From positions 35,100 to 99,099 of the forward strand of contig JAJEGW010000059.1 of assembly GCA_022819605.1 (NCBI GenBank): 64,000 nt of DNA. Direction: 5' to 3'. Under the pieces are notes generated by a model that had not been told where the DNA came from, searched no databases, and saw nothing but the letters and a program-made list of their open reading frames with translations. Position numbers and translations under genes: made by a program. This stretch comes from Silicimonas sp. GTDB lineage: Bacteria; Pseudomonadota; Alphaproteobacteria; Rhodobacterales; Rhodobacteraceae. Of the stretch, positions 45,334-55,202 are shown one piece after another; positions within the stretch are counted from its first letter, which is position 1, and every line of letters begins with the position of its first letter.

Positions 45334-46715
45334 GGTCCGAGCACGGCGACCACGGCGGACCTCACCGCATCGGCGACCTGGCCCACCTCTGACCGGTCTA
45401 TGCAAAGCGGTGGCGCAAAACCCAGGATGTCACTTTCGGGCAATGCACGTGCCATCACCCCGCGGCGCATCATTTCTGACGCCACCTTGGGTGCGACGCT
45501 TGCCGATGGATACCAGGCGCCCTCTCCCGGGTTCTCCATGAATTCGACAGCGGCCAGCAGCCCGATGCCGCGAACCTCCCCGACCTTCGGGTGGTTGCCT
45601 ACGGCATCCGTCAGACTTTCGCGCAGGTACGGGCCGGTTTCGGCCACGTTCTCGACCAGGCCCAGCTTGTCCACGAGTTCCAAGGTCGCTACGCCCGCCG
45701 CGGCCCCGATCGGATGGGCCGAATAGGTCCATCCATGCCCAAGCGGCCCGAAGTCGTCCGAACCCTGCATGAGTACGTCGGAAACGCGCTGCGAAATGAT
45801 CGAGCCCGAAAGCGGTGCATAGGCCGAGGTCAGGCCCTTGGCGATGGTAATGAAGTCGGGGCGCAGGTTGTAATGGTCCGACCCGAACATGGTGCCGATG
45901 CGGCCGAAGCCGGTCACGACCTCATCGGCGATCAGGAGGATGTCATGACGGTCCAGGACCTCCTGGACCGCGGCCCAGTAACCGTCGGGCGGCGTCAGGA
46001 TGCCGCCGGTTCCCATGACAGGCTCTCCGACGAACGCCGCAATCGTCTCCGGGCACTCGCGCTCGATCAGGTCTTCCAGCGCACCGACCAAAAATGCGGT
46101 GAACTCTGCCTCGGTCATGTCCCGTTCGGGTCGGCGCAGATAGTGCGGCGTTTCGGTGTGCAGGAATCCGTCGAGAGGCAGGTTGAACCGGTCGTGATAG
46201 AGTTTCAGCCCGGTGAGCGAGCCCGAAACGATGCCCGACCCGTGATAGGCCCGCCATCGGCTGATGATCTTCCGTTTTTCGGGCTTGCCGCGCAGAATGT
46301 TGTAGTGCCAGGCGAGCTTGACGTTGGTTTCGTTGGCGTCCGATCCGGACAGCCCGAAATAGACACGGGCCATATGATCGGGTGCCCGGTCAATCACCAT
46401 CTTTGCAAGCCGGATCGCCGGCTCGTTTCCGTGGCCGGCATAGGAGTGGTAATAGGGGAGTTCGTGGGCCTGCCTGGAGATGGCGTCGGCGATCTCGGTG
46501 CGCCCATAACCTGAATTCACGCAATAGAGCGCGGCGAAGGCGTCGAGGAAGCGGTTGCCGTCACGGTCCGTGACATGGACGCCGTCGCCGCCGGTGACGA
46601 TCCGCCCGGTTGAGTCGCCGCGGGCGTGTTGCGCGGTGTGAGTGGCCGGGTGCAGCAGGAAATCCCTGTCCCATGCCGCCAGCTCATCATTGTTTCGGTC
46701 CGTATCAAGGCTCAT
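45330..46715 (-). CDS. Class III aminotransferase (omega-amino acid type)
   Basis: A 461-residue PLP enzyme. [20 protein letters not shown] starts the fold, and [20 protein letters not shown] is the cofactor-phosphate region. [12 protein letters not shown] has Asp264, and [14 protein letters not shown] has the PLP lysine Lys293. Such enzymes transfer amino groups from omega-amino acids or diamines to pyruvate or 2-oxoglutarate. It is the first gene of a two-gene operon with the deacetylase-family gene, divergent from the IclR gene. Confidence 0.93.
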   Translation of the reverse strand: MSLDTDRNNDELAAWDRDFLLHPATHTAQHARGDSTGRIVTGGDGVHVTDRDGNRFLDAFAALYCVNSGYGRTEIADAISRQAHELPYYHSYAGHGNEPAIRLAKMVIDRAPDHMARVYFGLSGSDANETNVKLAWHYNILRGKPEKRKIISRWRAYHGSGIVSGSLTGLKLYHDRFNLPLDGFLHTETPHYLRRPERDMTEAEFTAFLVGALEDLIERECPETIAAFVGEPVMGTGGILTPPDGYWAAVQEVLDRHDILLIADEVVTGFGRIGTMFGSDHYNLRPDFITIAKGLTSAYAPLSGSIISQRVSDVLMQGSDDFGPLGHGWTYSAHPIGAAAGVATLELVDKLGLVENVAETGPYLRESLTDAVGNHPKVGEVRGIGLLAAVEFMENPGEGAWYPSASVAPKVASEMMRRGVMARALPESDILGFAPPLCIDRSEVGQVADAVRSAVVAVLGP

Positions 46716-47081
46716 TTCATGGTCTCCAGCCGTGTGTTGGTGATCAATTCTGGCACGCTGGCCTGATTCGGGAGGGATGTCAGGAAGTCCGTCTGTTTCG
46801 CCATGGTCTCCGGTTGCAGGCGATCGGTCTTTGGCCGTACCAAGGATGCTTGCGGTCAGGCCGGTGTCAATCGCGCCAAGTTATTCCAGTTCCGTGCCAG
46901 AGCGCATTGCCATGAGTCTCCCGGCGGCAGGTTTGTTCACATCGCGAACTCTTGTTCGATATAGTGCACCTGCGCCGAGTCGCGCAACAGGATATCGGGA
47001 ACGGAAGACGGGCCAAAATTCAGGATTGCGCTTTGCCGGCGGAATGCCGCAAATCGCAGGACCAGCACAGCGGAGGTGCCG
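46716..47081. other. Divergent promoter region, 366 bp
   Basis: No gene. It lies between the aminotransferase operon and the IclR regulator, so it probably holds both promoters and an IclR operator. I could not identify a clear palindrome. The end carries GGAGG 5 bases before the IclR ATG. Confidence 0.55.
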
Positions 47082-47954
47082 ATGGCCCAGAGGTCGAAGG
47101 ACGGCAGGAATAACCGGGTGCACGAGGAGGTGCAGGAGTCCACGACAGGGCTCATGACGGCCGCGCCCGACCGCGAGGAGGACGGCCACGTCGACGTGAA
47201 TCCGCGTGACTACGTCGGCTCGCTCGCTCGAGGGCTGGAAGTCCTGCGGGCATTCAATCGAACGCGTCGCAAGATGACGCTTTCGGAAGTCGCCAGCGAA
47301 ACCGGCAACACGCGCGCGGGCGCCCGTAGGATCCTGCTCACGCTTGTTCGCGAGGGCTATGCCGTCATGGACGGAAAGCTGTTCGACCTCACGCCACAGG
47401 TTCTGGAGCTTGGCTATTCCGTTCTTTCGTCCAAGGGCGCCTGGGATATCGCACGTCCGTTTATCGACCACCTGTCCGAGGAGACCCGGGAATCCGTTTC
47501 TGCGGCGGTTCTGGACAAGTCAGACGTGGTCTTCGTCGGCGGGGCTCAGTACCACCGAATTCTCAGCATTGGCGTAACGGTCGGCTCGCGCCTTCCCGCG
47601 GCAGCCACCGCAACAGGACGGGTTCTGCTTGCTGCCCAGCCGCCCGAGACGTGGGCCGGGATGATCCGGAACCTGCCGCTCGAGAAACTGACCGACCGGA
47701 CCGTCACCGACCCAATGAAGTTCCGCCGAATTCTGGAGGACGTCCGCGAAAAGGGGTGGTGCCTTGTCGACCAGGAGCTCGAAATCGGGCTGATCTCGAT
47801 CGCGGTGCCCGTCTACAGCCGGACCGGGACGCTTGCCGGCGCAATCAATGTCGGTGCCCCGTCGGTCCGAATGTCGCGCGAGGCCATGATTGAGACGGTG
47901 CTGCCCAGCCTTCAAGAGACGGTCGCCAACATTTCTCGCGCCATCACGCGCTGA
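47082..47954 (+). CDS. IclR-family transcriptional regulator
   Basis: A 290-residue regulator. An N-terminal winged helix (SLARGLEVLRAFNRTRRKMTL, then SEVASETGNTRAGARRILLTL) precedes an IclR ligand domain with SVLDKSDVVFVG-like VLDKSDVVFVGGAQYH, VGSRLPAAATATGRVLLA and a C-terminal VPVYSRTGTLAGAINVG. The pattern resembles the PcaR/PobR branch, which controls aromatic or hydroxy-acid catabolism. GGAGG 5 bases upstream fixes the ATG at 47082. It probably controls the divergent aminotransferase/deacetylase operon and perhaps the genes to its right. Confidence 0.9.
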   Translation: MAQRSKDGRNNRVHEEVQESTTGLMTAAPDREEDGHVDVNPRDYVGSLARGLEVLRAFNRTRRKMTLSEVASETGNTRAGARRILLTLVREGYAVMDGKLFDLTPQVLELGYSVLSSKGAWDIARPFIDHLSEETRESVSAAVLDKSDVVFVGGAQYHRILSIGVTVGSRLPAAATATGRVLLAAQPPETWAGMIRNLPLEKLTDRTVTDPMKFRRILEDVREKGWCLVDQELEIGLISIAVPVYSRTGTLAGAINVGAPSVRMSREAMIETVLPSLQETVANISRAITR

Positions 47955-48444
47955 GCGGCGAACCGCGCGCGAACAATTTGCCGAATCGGCTGGCGGATCG
48001 CGATTCGTCACGATGAAGGTCGCAAGTTGCGCCACATGCGGGACGTGCGTGCGGTCCTCAATTCCCGACACCTCGTTCGTGCCGCGGCCTTCCGCAGGCC
48101 CGCCATCTCCAGTGGCGATCTGGCCGGTCCTGAGTTGCGTCAGTGCAATCGGCCGCTCTACAGGTCGCAGCAGGTGGTCGATCTTCAGCTCAAACGTATC
48201 CGCAATGTACAGGTGCAGCGGTTCGCAAGCGGTGGGTACGTCGACGCCGGGCGCCTGACCAGCGCACTCGGGCCCAGACCCTAGCGAAGGCGACTTCTCT
48301 TTCCAAATTACGGCTCCTCGGTCCCGTTGCCGAAGTGTCGTCGCCGGCAGGAGGCAAGCAGTTTTCCGTCAGCATCAGTCCGCGCTTCCTGACGAGGTGC
48401 ATGTCCTGAGGCCGGCACAGGACACGTCGCAGCCGACCAGAAGA
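47955..48444. other. Intergenic, 490 bp, possible gene relic
   Basis: No intact gene. The minus strand reads about 100 codons (48280 down to 47960) that look protein-like, for example LHLYIADTFELKIDHLLRP and GQIATGDGGPAEGRGTNEVS. I do not recognise the family and no start codon or ribosome site stands out. It could be a decayed gene or chance coding. Confidence 0.4.
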
Positions 48445-50112
48445 TCAGGTGCTGCCGCGAAGCGCCTTTTCGGCAGCAAGGATGGCGTTGATTGCCACGG
48501 GCTTGATAGGTACGCGCGGGGCGAAGAAACTGCGATCGGTGAGTATCTCGCCAGTATGCTCCGCGATCAGGCGGGCGGTCGCTGGTCCGCAATAGCGGCC
48601 CTGACATCGCCCCATGCCGACGCGCGTTGCTCGCTTCAGTGTCCCGAGGTGACCTGGAGTGACAGCGTAACCGGCCAAGGCGTCTCCAAGGGTGACTTCC
48701 TCGCAACGGCAGAGGATCGTGTCCGCAGGCAAGCCGCCGACAGGTACCGGGGACACATCGTGCAACTGCCACAGCGCGTTCTGGAATCGCCGATGCCGCC
48801 GAAGGGCACGTTGATCGGCGAAGAGATCGTAGCCGTCTCCGTGGCCCGACCGAGCCGCTGCCGAGCGTCCGGCGATGCGCCCTTCGACGCAGGCCGCGGG
48901 AGCCCCGCCGAGACCGGCACAGTCTCCGACGGCGAAGATCCCGGGGACGGAGGTCTCGAGGGTCTCGGATCGGTCACAGCGCAGGTGCCCGGCAGCTGGA
49001 TCATAGGTCATCCGGGCACCCAAAAGGCGCAGGATCTCGTTCTGCGGCTCGAATCCCGCATTCATGCAGAGGGCGTCTGCATATGCGACACGGGTTCCGC
49101 CGTCCCTGCGCCGAAACGTTGCCGACAGCCCGCCCTCGACCTGTTCCACCGCGGCCAGCCGCAGTCCGTTGCGCACGGGCACTTGGCGCCTCCGCAGGTC
49201 GCGCAGCATGGCGAGCCCCTTCCATGCGAGCGCGGGTCCGCAGATCGACAGCCAGGCACCTCGAAGCGGGTGACGGAAGGGGGACGCTGCGGCCTCGGCT
49301 ACAAGTGCGATCTCCGCCCCGCCATTCGCGAGTTCGAGGGCCACTTGCATGTTGAGAGGCCCCGATCCGCAAACCACGACACGACGTCCCGGCAGCGTCC
49401 GATAGCTGCGCCACAGGGTTTGCGCTGCCCCGGTGGTCATGACGCCCGGCAGGGTCCAGCCAGGCACAATGACCGGCCGTTCATAGGCACCGGTTGCGAC
49501 GATCACCGTGCGGGGCCGGACAATCAGCGCAGCACGTTCATGTTCGGCAAGAACGAGCGGGCCGTCGAACGCACCCCAGATCTCGACATCGTCGATGATC
49601 TCTGCGCCACTGGCCCGAGCGCTTTCGACGAGAGCCGCGCCTTCGGCCTGCTGTGCATCAAGCAGGCTGCCATCCGCTGACTGCTTGTAGTACTGGCCGC
49701 CTTCGACGACGCGTTCGTCCAGGGTGACGACCTCCGCGCCCGCCCGCCGCGCCGCGATCGTTGCGGACAGGCCCCCTGCGCCGCCTCCGATCACAAGCAC
49801 GTCCGGCGTGAGGACCCGTGCCCGCGGCGTTTCCGGCAGCCCCGTGTCCGGGCCAGGTTCGGGGAAGGCAGGCTGCGTCTCGACAGCCATGCCGTCCACG
49901 GCCTTGGTCATGCAGGCACGCCGGTTCGACGTGCCGTCGACGGTGACAAGGCAGTCCTGGCATACGCCCATTCCGCAGAAGACCCCGCGGTGCTTTCCCT
50001 GTGCCGTGACCCTGAATTTGCGATGTCCCGCTCCGGTCAGCGCGGCCGCAAGGGATTGCCCCTCCATCGCGGCGATGTCGGTTCCGTCGAAAGTCAGGCG
50101 GACCTCATTCAT
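48445..50112 (-). CDS. [2Fe-2S]/FAD oxidoreductase, fused opine oxidase A / HcnA-HcnB-like subunit
   Basis: A 555-residue three-part protein. Residues 1-85 form a plant-type [2Fe-2S] domain (CGMGVCQDC and a later CM). Residues about 100-430 form a pyridine-nucleotide-type flavoprotein (VIGGGAGGLSATIAARRAG, VVCGSGPLNMQVALELANGG, GIFAVGDCAG). The C-terminus has a BFD-like cluster site (CRCEEV and GRCQGRYCG). Opine oxidases, hydrogen cyanide synthase and some proline/hydroxyproline dehydrogenases have these modules, often on separate chains. The ATG at 50112 overlaps the previous gene by 8 bp. It probably needs a second FAD subunit of DAO type; the gene at 55203 is the nearest candidate. Confidence 0.88.
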   Translation of the reverse strand: MNEVRLTFDGTDIAAMEGQSLAAALTGAGHRKFRVTAQGKHRGVFCGMGVCQDCLVTVDGTSNRRACMTKAVDGMAVETQPAFPEPGPDTGLPETPRARVLTPDVLVIGGGAGGLSATIAARRAGAEVVTLDERVVEGGQYYKQSADGSLLDAQQAEGAALVESARASGAEIIDDVEIWGAFDGPLVLAEHERAALIVRPRTVIVATGAYERPVIVPGWTLPGVMTTGAAQTLWRSYRTLPGRRVVVCGSGPLNMQVALELANGGAEIALVAEAAASPFRHPLRGAWLSICGPALAWKGLAMLRDLRRRQVPVRNGLRLAAVEQVEGGLSATFRRRDGGTRVAYADALCMNAGFEPQNEILRLLGARMTYDPAAGHLRCDRSETLETSVPGIFAVGDCAGLGGAPAACVEGRIAGRSAAARSGHGDGYDLFADQRALRRHRRFQNALWQLHDVSPVPVGGLPADTILCRCEEVTLGDALAGYAVTPGHLGTLKRATRVGMGRCQGRYCGPATARLIAEHTGEILTDRSFFAPRVPIKPVAINAILAAEKALRGST

Positions 50113-51052
50113 CTTCGCCCCTTGCGATGCGGTCCCGCACGGCGACCAGTCGCGCCACAGCTCCCGTCCGCCAGCTGGCACGCGCCGGAATGTCTGGCTC
50201 GGGCAGGACCGACCTGCGATCTCGTTCGACTTTCGCGACGAGGTCTGGACGCCAGTCCACGATCTCGCCACGAGCTTCGCCCATGCGCCTGTATGCAGGG
50301 CCGAGCCGTTCGGCATGGGCCGTGATCCCGCCTGGCGTATTCAGCTCCGCCGTTTCGAAGGGTCCGGACAGCGCCCATCTCGGTCCAAGCGACAGCCGCA
50401 CGACCTCGTCGATTTCGGTCGCACCGGCAACGCCTTCGTCGACCAGGCGATACGCTTCGCGCAGCACTGCTCCCTGAAGACGGTTCATGACGAAGCCTTC
50501 CACTTCCTGCTTCAGATTGACGACGGAGAATCCAGCCTGCGTGAAACACCGCTCGGCGCGCCTTGCTGTGTCGGGCGAGGTCCCGGGCCCGGGCACCAGC
50601 TCGATCACCCGAAGGACCGACGGCGGGTTCGCGGGATGCGCCACGAGACATCGTGTCTGCGCCTCCGGGTCTGGGACAGTCCGCGAGATTGGAATTGCCG
50701 ACGATGCGGATGCAAGCACGGCGTGCGCAGCGGACCGTTTCAGAAGGCCGGAAAATATTGCGCGCTTTGCGTCGAGCCGCTCGGGTCCGCATTCCAGGAC
50801 GAGGTTCGCGCTCGAGATGGCATTGCCGGCCTTTGCCGCAACGCGAAGACTGCCAGCCCGGTCTTGAACCAGTCCCGCGGCCGCGATCGCACGGGCCTGC
50901 TGCGCGACCCGGTCCAGGGCCCGCTCCCGCGCGTCTGCGTCCGGTTCCACGAGGGTCACGTCTGCGCCCGCATCCCGAAACGTCGCGGCAAAGGCGCAAC
51001 CGATGAATCCGGCGCCGAGGATGTGAACCGCGATCGGGCGTGCGTCTTCCAC
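50105..51052 (-). CDS. 3-hydroxyacyl-CoA dehydrogenase family protein (L-gulonate/carnitine dehydrogenase-like)
   Basis: An NAD-dependent 3-hydroxyacid dehydrogenase of about 315 residues. HILGAGFIGCAFAATF is the Rossmann loop; LAHPANPP-like VAHPANPPSVLRVIEL supplies the catalytic His region, followed by EVEGFVMNRLQGAVLREA and the C-terminal SLGPRWALSGPFETAEL. This last block is typical of the lambda-crystallin/L-gulonate and L-carnitine dehydrogenase branch. The frame is open far upstream into the divergent SDR gene, so I choose the GTG at 51052 just before the Rossmann strand. The exact start is uncertain. Confidence 0.85.
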   Translation of the reverse strand: MEDARPIAVHILGAGFIGCAFAATFRDAGADVTLVEPDADARERALDRVAQQARAIAAAGLVQDRAGSLRVAAKAGNAISSANLVLECGPERLDAKRAIFSGLLKRSAAHAVLASASSAIPISRTVPDPEAQTRCLVAHPANPPSVLRVIELVPGPGTSPDTARRAERCFTQAGFSVVNLKQEVEGFVMNRLQGAVLREAYRLVDEGVAGATEIDEVVRLSLGPRWALSGPFETAELNTPGGITAHAERLGPAYRRMGEARGEIVDWRPDLVAKVERDRRSVLPEPDIPARASWRTGAVARLVAVRDRIARGEDE

Positions 51053-51140
51053 CGGGCGCCTTTCGCTTGCGTCAGTTCGCTTAACGCACAAAAGTGCGAG
51101 AACGACCAGATTTCTACGGAGTCGCAGGAGACCACGCAAC

Positions 51141-51899
51141 ATGCCTTTCGCGCAAGACCTCGAAGGCCGACGCGCACTAATCACCGGGGGCGGCCGGGGA
51201 TTGGGCCGGGCAATCGCGGAACGGCTCGCGGCCTCGGGCGCTGAGATTTCCGTTCTGGATCTGCCCGAAGCGCTTGCCGACGTGCCGGAAGACTGGTCGG
51301 CCGTTCCGCTCGATCTGTGTGCATCCGATGCCGGGGCGAGATTGGCCGGACTGGCCGGGGACATGGATCGCCTCGACATCCTCGTGGCGAATGCCGGAGA
51401 GGTTCCGCCGTGGCGCGGCGTGGACGCGTTGGATCGGGAGGAATGGGAACGGGTGATGACGTTGAACGTCTGGGCTGTTGCGGAGAGTCTCGGCGTCTTT
51501 GCCGGAGCGCTGGAAAGGTCCGGGCGCGGGAGCGCGATCCTGATGGCCTCGATCAACGGGTACAAGGCGCATCCGAAGCAGGTGCTCTACACGGCCTCCA
51601 AGCACGCGGTCATCGGGATTGCGCGCGCTGCGGCACTGGACCTCGGGGCGCGCGGCGTACGGGTCAATGCGCTGGCGCCAGGACCGATCGCAACCGCAGC
51701 GCTTGTGGACCGTGTCCGAAAGAGACACGAGGAAGGCGGGCCCGCACCTGAAACGGCGCTGTCGGCAATGGCGGGCGAAACGGCACTAGGGCGGATGGCC
51801 ACCGCAGAAGATGTGGCCCACGCCGTGCACTTCCTTGGATCCGACGCCTCTGGCGGGATGACCGGCGCGCTTCTCCCGGTTGAAGCGGGACTTGCCTGA
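51141..51899 (+). CDS. Short-chain dehydrogenase/reductase
   Basis: A 252-residue classical SDR: TGGGRGLGRAIAERL (NAD(P) loop), VANAGEVPPW, catalytic Ser in MASINGY and YTASKHA (Tyr-Lys), and a C-terminal GMTGALLPVEAG. It is divergent from the 3-hydroxyacid dehydrogenase gene with about 90 bp between them. Likely it oxidises a hydroxyl group of an intermediate in the same pathway. Confidence 0.9.
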   Translation: MPFAQDLEGRRALITGGGRGLGRAIAERLAASGAEISVLDLPEALADVPEDWSAVPLDLCASDAGARLAGLAGDMDRLDILVANAGEVPPWRGVDALDREEWERVMTLNVWAVAESLGVFAGALERSGRGSAILMASINGYKAHPKQVLYTASKHAVIGIARAAALDLGARGVRVNALAPGPIATAALVDRVRKRHEEGGPAPETALSAMAGETALGRMATAEDVAHAVHFLGSDASGGMTGALLPVEAGLA

Positions 51900-52323
51900 C
51901 CGAGCAGCCCCCATCCGTTCTCCGGCAGTATTGAGTGCTATGATGGGGCTGCGCAAAGGGCAGGGGAACGTGACCTTTCAGGAGCATGCCCGCCCTGACG
52001 AGAGTCGACGGCTTCACGATGCCGGTCGAGCGCAAGCCCGCATCAGGCGGTTCACGCCTTGTGCCCGGCGACCGACATTGTCTGCGACCGGCAACGGGAC
52101 GCGAAGATTGTCATCCCGAACCTGACGTGTCCGAACGATCCCGGATGTTTCAGTGTCGAAACTGTCATGGGAACAACCGGACTGGAAAGTGCTTGCAGTC
52201 ACGTCCGGCTGGGTCATTCTTGCGGTCTCCCCTCTTGTCAGCTTTCAGGGCACGTGTTCATGATCCGCAAGACAGACTTCAAATTGCACGGTTCTCGCGG
52301 TTCAATCGGTATGTGAGGGTTTG
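51900..52323. other. Intergenic, 424 bp, no gene seen
   Basis: Short frames only; none recognised. The right end has GAGGG just before the Old Yellow Enzyme start. Its promoter must be here but no consensus stands out. Confidence 0.55.
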
Positions 52324-53424
52324 ATGCCGAGCACGATGTTCTCTTCGATGGAGCTGCGGGGCGTCACGATTCCGAACCGCATCACCGTATCGCCCATGTG
52401 CCAGTATTCCGCCACGGACGGGGTTCCCGGCGACTGGCACATCGCTCATCTCGGGCAATTTGCCATGAGCGGGGCGGGGCTGATCTTCGTGGAGGCGACG
52501 GGGGTCGAGGCGGATGGGCGGATCACGCACGGCTGCACCGGGCTCTATGACGATGCGACCGAGTCCGCATTTGCTCGTATCGTGGCGTTCCTGCGGACGA
52601 TCGGTCACGCGAAGATCGGCATCCAGCTCAACCATTCCGGACGGAAAGGCAGCACCGTGTCTCCCTGGGAGGGCGGTGGCGTGATCGAGGGAGACGGGGG
52701 GTGGCAGACCGAATGCGCTTCGGCAGTGCCGTATCTGCCCGGCTGGCCGGAGCCGCGGGAGATGGACACGGCGTCGCTCGATCGCGTGAAGGGCGCCTTC
52801 GTGGATGCAGCTGAGCGCGCTGATCGCGCAGGGTTCGACTTGATCGAGGTTCACGTTGCGCACGGGTACCTGCTGCACCAGTTCCTGTCCCCGATCACCA
52901 ACCGTCGCGGCGACGCCTATGGCGGATCGCCGAAGAACCGGATGCGCTATCCCCTGGAGGTGTTCGCGGCCGTTCGGGCGGCATTTCCCAAGGAAAAGCC
53001 CGCCTTTGTCCGTCTTTCGGCCACCGATTGGATCGACGGGGCGTGGGACGTCGACCAGTCGGTCGCGTTTTGCGCCGAACTGAAGGGGCTGGGATGCGAC
53101 GTCGTGGACGTCACAAGCGGCGGACTGGATCAACGGCAGTCGATCACGGTCGGGCCGGGCTACCAGGTGGCCTTTTCCGAGCGGATCCGGAACGAGGCGG
53201 GCATTGCGACGATGGCCGTGGGCCAGATCACTGATCCGGTGCAGGCGGAGACGGTCCTTTCGAGCGGGCAGGCGGATCTCGTGGCGCTGGCGCGCGGGAT
53301 GCTGTGGGACCCGCGATGGGCCTGGCGCGCGGCGCTGGCGCTGGGCGAGGAGATTGAGCTGCCCGCGCCCTATGCCCGCTGCAATCCGGCACTTCGCAGC
53401 AAGCCGTTCGTGACGAGGAGCTAG
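52324..53424 (+). CDS. NADH:flavin oxidoreductase, Old Yellow Enzyme (YqjM-like)
   Basis: A 366-residue TIM-barrel FMN enzyme. NRITVSPMCQYSATDG (with the Cys that tunes FMN in the YqjM class), IQLNHSGRKG, HVAHGYLLHQFLSPITNRRGD (paired catalytic His/Asn region replaced by His-His type) and DLVALARGMLWDP (FMN phosphate) are all visible. It reduces activated C=C bonds with NAD(P)H. The ATG at 52324 has GAGGG 4 bases upstream. The next SDR gene starts 4 bp after its stop. Confidence 0.92.
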   Translation: MPSTMFSSMELRGVTIPNRITVSPMCQYSATDGVPGDWHIAHLGQFAMSGAGLIFVEATGVEADGRITHGCTGLYDDATESAFARIVAFLRTIGHAKIGIQLNHSGRKGSTVSPWEGGGVIEGDGGWQTECASAVPYLPGWPEPREMDTASLDRVKGAFVDAAERADRAGFDLIEVHVAHGYLLHQFLSPITNRRGDAYGGSPKNRMRYPLEVFAAVRAAFPKEKPAFVRLSATDWIDGAWDVDQSVAFCAELKGLGCDVVDVTSGGLDQRQSITVGPGYQVAFSERIRNEAGIATMAVGQITDPVQAETVLSSGQADLVALARGMLWDPRWAWRAALALGEEIELPAPYARCNPALRSKPFVTRS

Positions 53425-53428
53425 GATC

Positions 53429-54202
53429 ATGGGAAGCCTGACTGGAAAGACCGTGGTCGTGACCGGGGCCTCGAAGGGCATCGGGGCGGCGATTGCCTCG
53501 GCCGTTGTCGCGGCAGGCGCGCGGGTCATCGCCCATTACGGTGCCGACAGGGCAGGGGCCGAGGGTGCCGTCGCCAGGGCGGAGCCGGGACAGGCAACGC
53601 TTCTGAGCGCCGACTTTCACGACATGGGTGCAGTCGATCGCTTCTGGGCAGATGCGTGCGACGCGGCGGACGGTCCCATAGATGTCCTGGTGAACAATGC
53701 CGGGATCATGCGGCAGACAGGCGGCATCCCGGACCCGATCGAGGAGTGGGACGCAGTCTGGCTCGAGACGATGACGATCAACGTCCACGCCCCTGCCCGG
53801 CTTCTGCGCTACGCGGTAGGCGACTGGCTTTCGGCGGACCGGCCGGGCGCGATCATAGGGATCGGCAGTTGGGTCGCGACGCGCGGCACCGCGAATCCGC
53901 AGGCCATCGCCTATGCCGCCTCGAAAGCCGCAATCACGGCCGCCACCAAGACGGTGGCACGAAACTATGCAGACCGCGGGATACTCGCCTATGTGGTCGC
54001 CCCCGGCGTCGTCCGCACGCAAATGTCCGTGGACAGCGCCGCGACCGTTGGCGGCGAGGCGGCGGTGACTGCGACCCTGCCCATGGGAGAATGGGTGCCG
54101 CCGTCGGACATCGGCGAAATCTGCGCCTTCCTCGCCACGGGCCGCGCACGCCACCTGTCCGGCAGCACGATCGACGTGAACGGCGCGGCCTACATCCGAT
54201 GA
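53429..54202 (+). CDS. Short-chain dehydrogenase/reductase
   Basis: A 257-residue classical SDR with TGASKGIGAAIASAV, NNAGIM, Ser in GIGSWVAT and YAASKAAI, and a final GSTIDVNGAAY. It follows the Old Yellow Enzyme by 4 bp, suggesting the two reductases share a substrate series. It ends 2 bp from the convergent DapA-like gene. Confidence 0.9.
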   Translation: MGSLTGKTVVVTGASKGIGAAIASAVVAAGARVIAHYGADRAGAEGAVARAEPGQATLLSADFHDMGAVDRFWADACDAADGPIDVLVNNAGIMRQTGGIPDPIEEWDAVWLETMTINVHAPARLLRYAVGDWLSADRPGAIIGIGSWVATRGTANPQAIAYAASKAAITAATKTVARNYADRGILAYVVAPGVVRTQMSVDSAATVGGEAAVTATLPMGEWVPPSDIGEICAFLATGRARHLSGSTIDVNGAAYIR

Positions 54203-54204
54203 GC

Positions 54205-55155
54205 CTACTCGGCGGCGACCTTCCGAGTCTCGATCACGTCGACCACGCGTTTGAGTTCTGCCATCAGCGGCACCATTCGCGCCACGCGGTCGCGCCCTTC
54301 CGCGCCGAGGCTCTCGAAGGTCGTGATCGGCGGGCGCACATCGCCCACCGGGCATCCCGCCGCCGCCGCTAGCGCCTTGGAGTAGCACTGGTGCCCATAA
54401 AGCGGGTGACCTTCCGTGATGATCGCGTCGAACTTCGATATGACGGACTGCACAGCCCGGACATCGTCCCAGCGGCCGTGCTCCGCCCACTCGACGAACT
54501 TCACCGACGCCCGCGGGATGTAGTTGCCGTAAGGGTTCACGTACCCCTTTGCCCCCATCTTGTAGGATTCAAGTACCCGCTGGCCGGCCCAGACGTTCAT
54601 CAGCCCCCCGGATTCGACGATGATGTCGTGGACTCGCTCGATCCGCTGCGACGCTTCCTTGATGTAGCGTATCTGCTCGAAGCTCTTCGTGAGCCTGCCT
54701 ACCAGCTTTGCCGGCATGTCCACGTTGGAGGTGAACGGGTTGTTGTAGAGCATGATCGGCAGGCCGCAGGCTTCGCAGATCGACCTGTAGTAATTGAAGA
54801 TCTCGTCCTCGGTCGGCGTGTAGTAATAGGGCGGAATGATCATCAGCCCGTCCGCGCCAAGCGCCTCGGCCTCGACCGAGTATCGCACCGCATTCGGCGT
54901 ATAGGCGTTCATGGTCCCCACGAGCACCTTCATCCGCCCGGCAGCCAGGGCCACAGTCCGTTCGACGAATTCGCTCCGCTCTGCATCGGACACGGTCAGG
55001 AATTCCCCGGTGGTCCCAAGGATGATGATGCCGGGCACGCCGCATGCCACCTGCCAGTCGAGGAACCTGCGCCATGCCTCGTAGTCGATGGCGGCGCCAC
55101 CTGGCGTGAACGGGGTGATCGTGACGGTGTAGCTCCCGGAGAAGTGGGTTGTCAT
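54205..55155 (-). CDS. DapA/DHDPS-family lyase or synthase
   Basis: A 316-residue member of the DHDPS/NAL family with IIILGTTGEFLTV, IPPYYYTPTEDE, the Tyr of MLYNNPF and the Lys of IRYIKEAS. Unlike the gene at 19494 it keeps the GTTGE motif. Without linked lysine genes and with flavoenzymes next door, a catabolic aldolase or dehydratase (2-keto-3-deoxy acid or hydroxy-pyrroline type) is more likely than lysine synthesis. It is divergent from the flavoenzyme at 55203, with 47 bp between their starts. Confidence 0.87.
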   Translation of the reverse strand: MTTHFSGSYTVTITPFTPGGAAIDYEAWRRFLDWQVACGVPGIIILGTTGEFLTVSDAERSEFVERTVALAAGRMKVLVGTMNAYTPNAVRYSVEAEALGADGLMIIPPYYYTPTEDEIFNYYRSICEACGLPIMLYNNPFTSNVDMPAKLVGRLTKSFEQIRYIKEASQRIERVHDIIVESGGLMNVWAGQRVLESYKMGAKGYVNPYGNYIPRASVKFVEWAEHGRWDDVRAVQSVISKFDAIITEGHPLYGHQCYSKALAAAAGCPVGDVRPPITTFESLGAEGRDRVARMVPLMAELKRVVDVIETRKVAAE

Positions 55156-55202
55156 GGCATGGTCCTTTCAGGAAGTGCGGCCGCGGCGGCGGCCCGGACG
55201 GG

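Noticed and set aside
54205..55155. Calling this gene dapA of lysine biosynthesis
   Set aside because: It has the GTTGE motif and catalytic Tyr and Lys, but all neighbours are catabolic oxidoreductases, and this subfamily is often catabolic.
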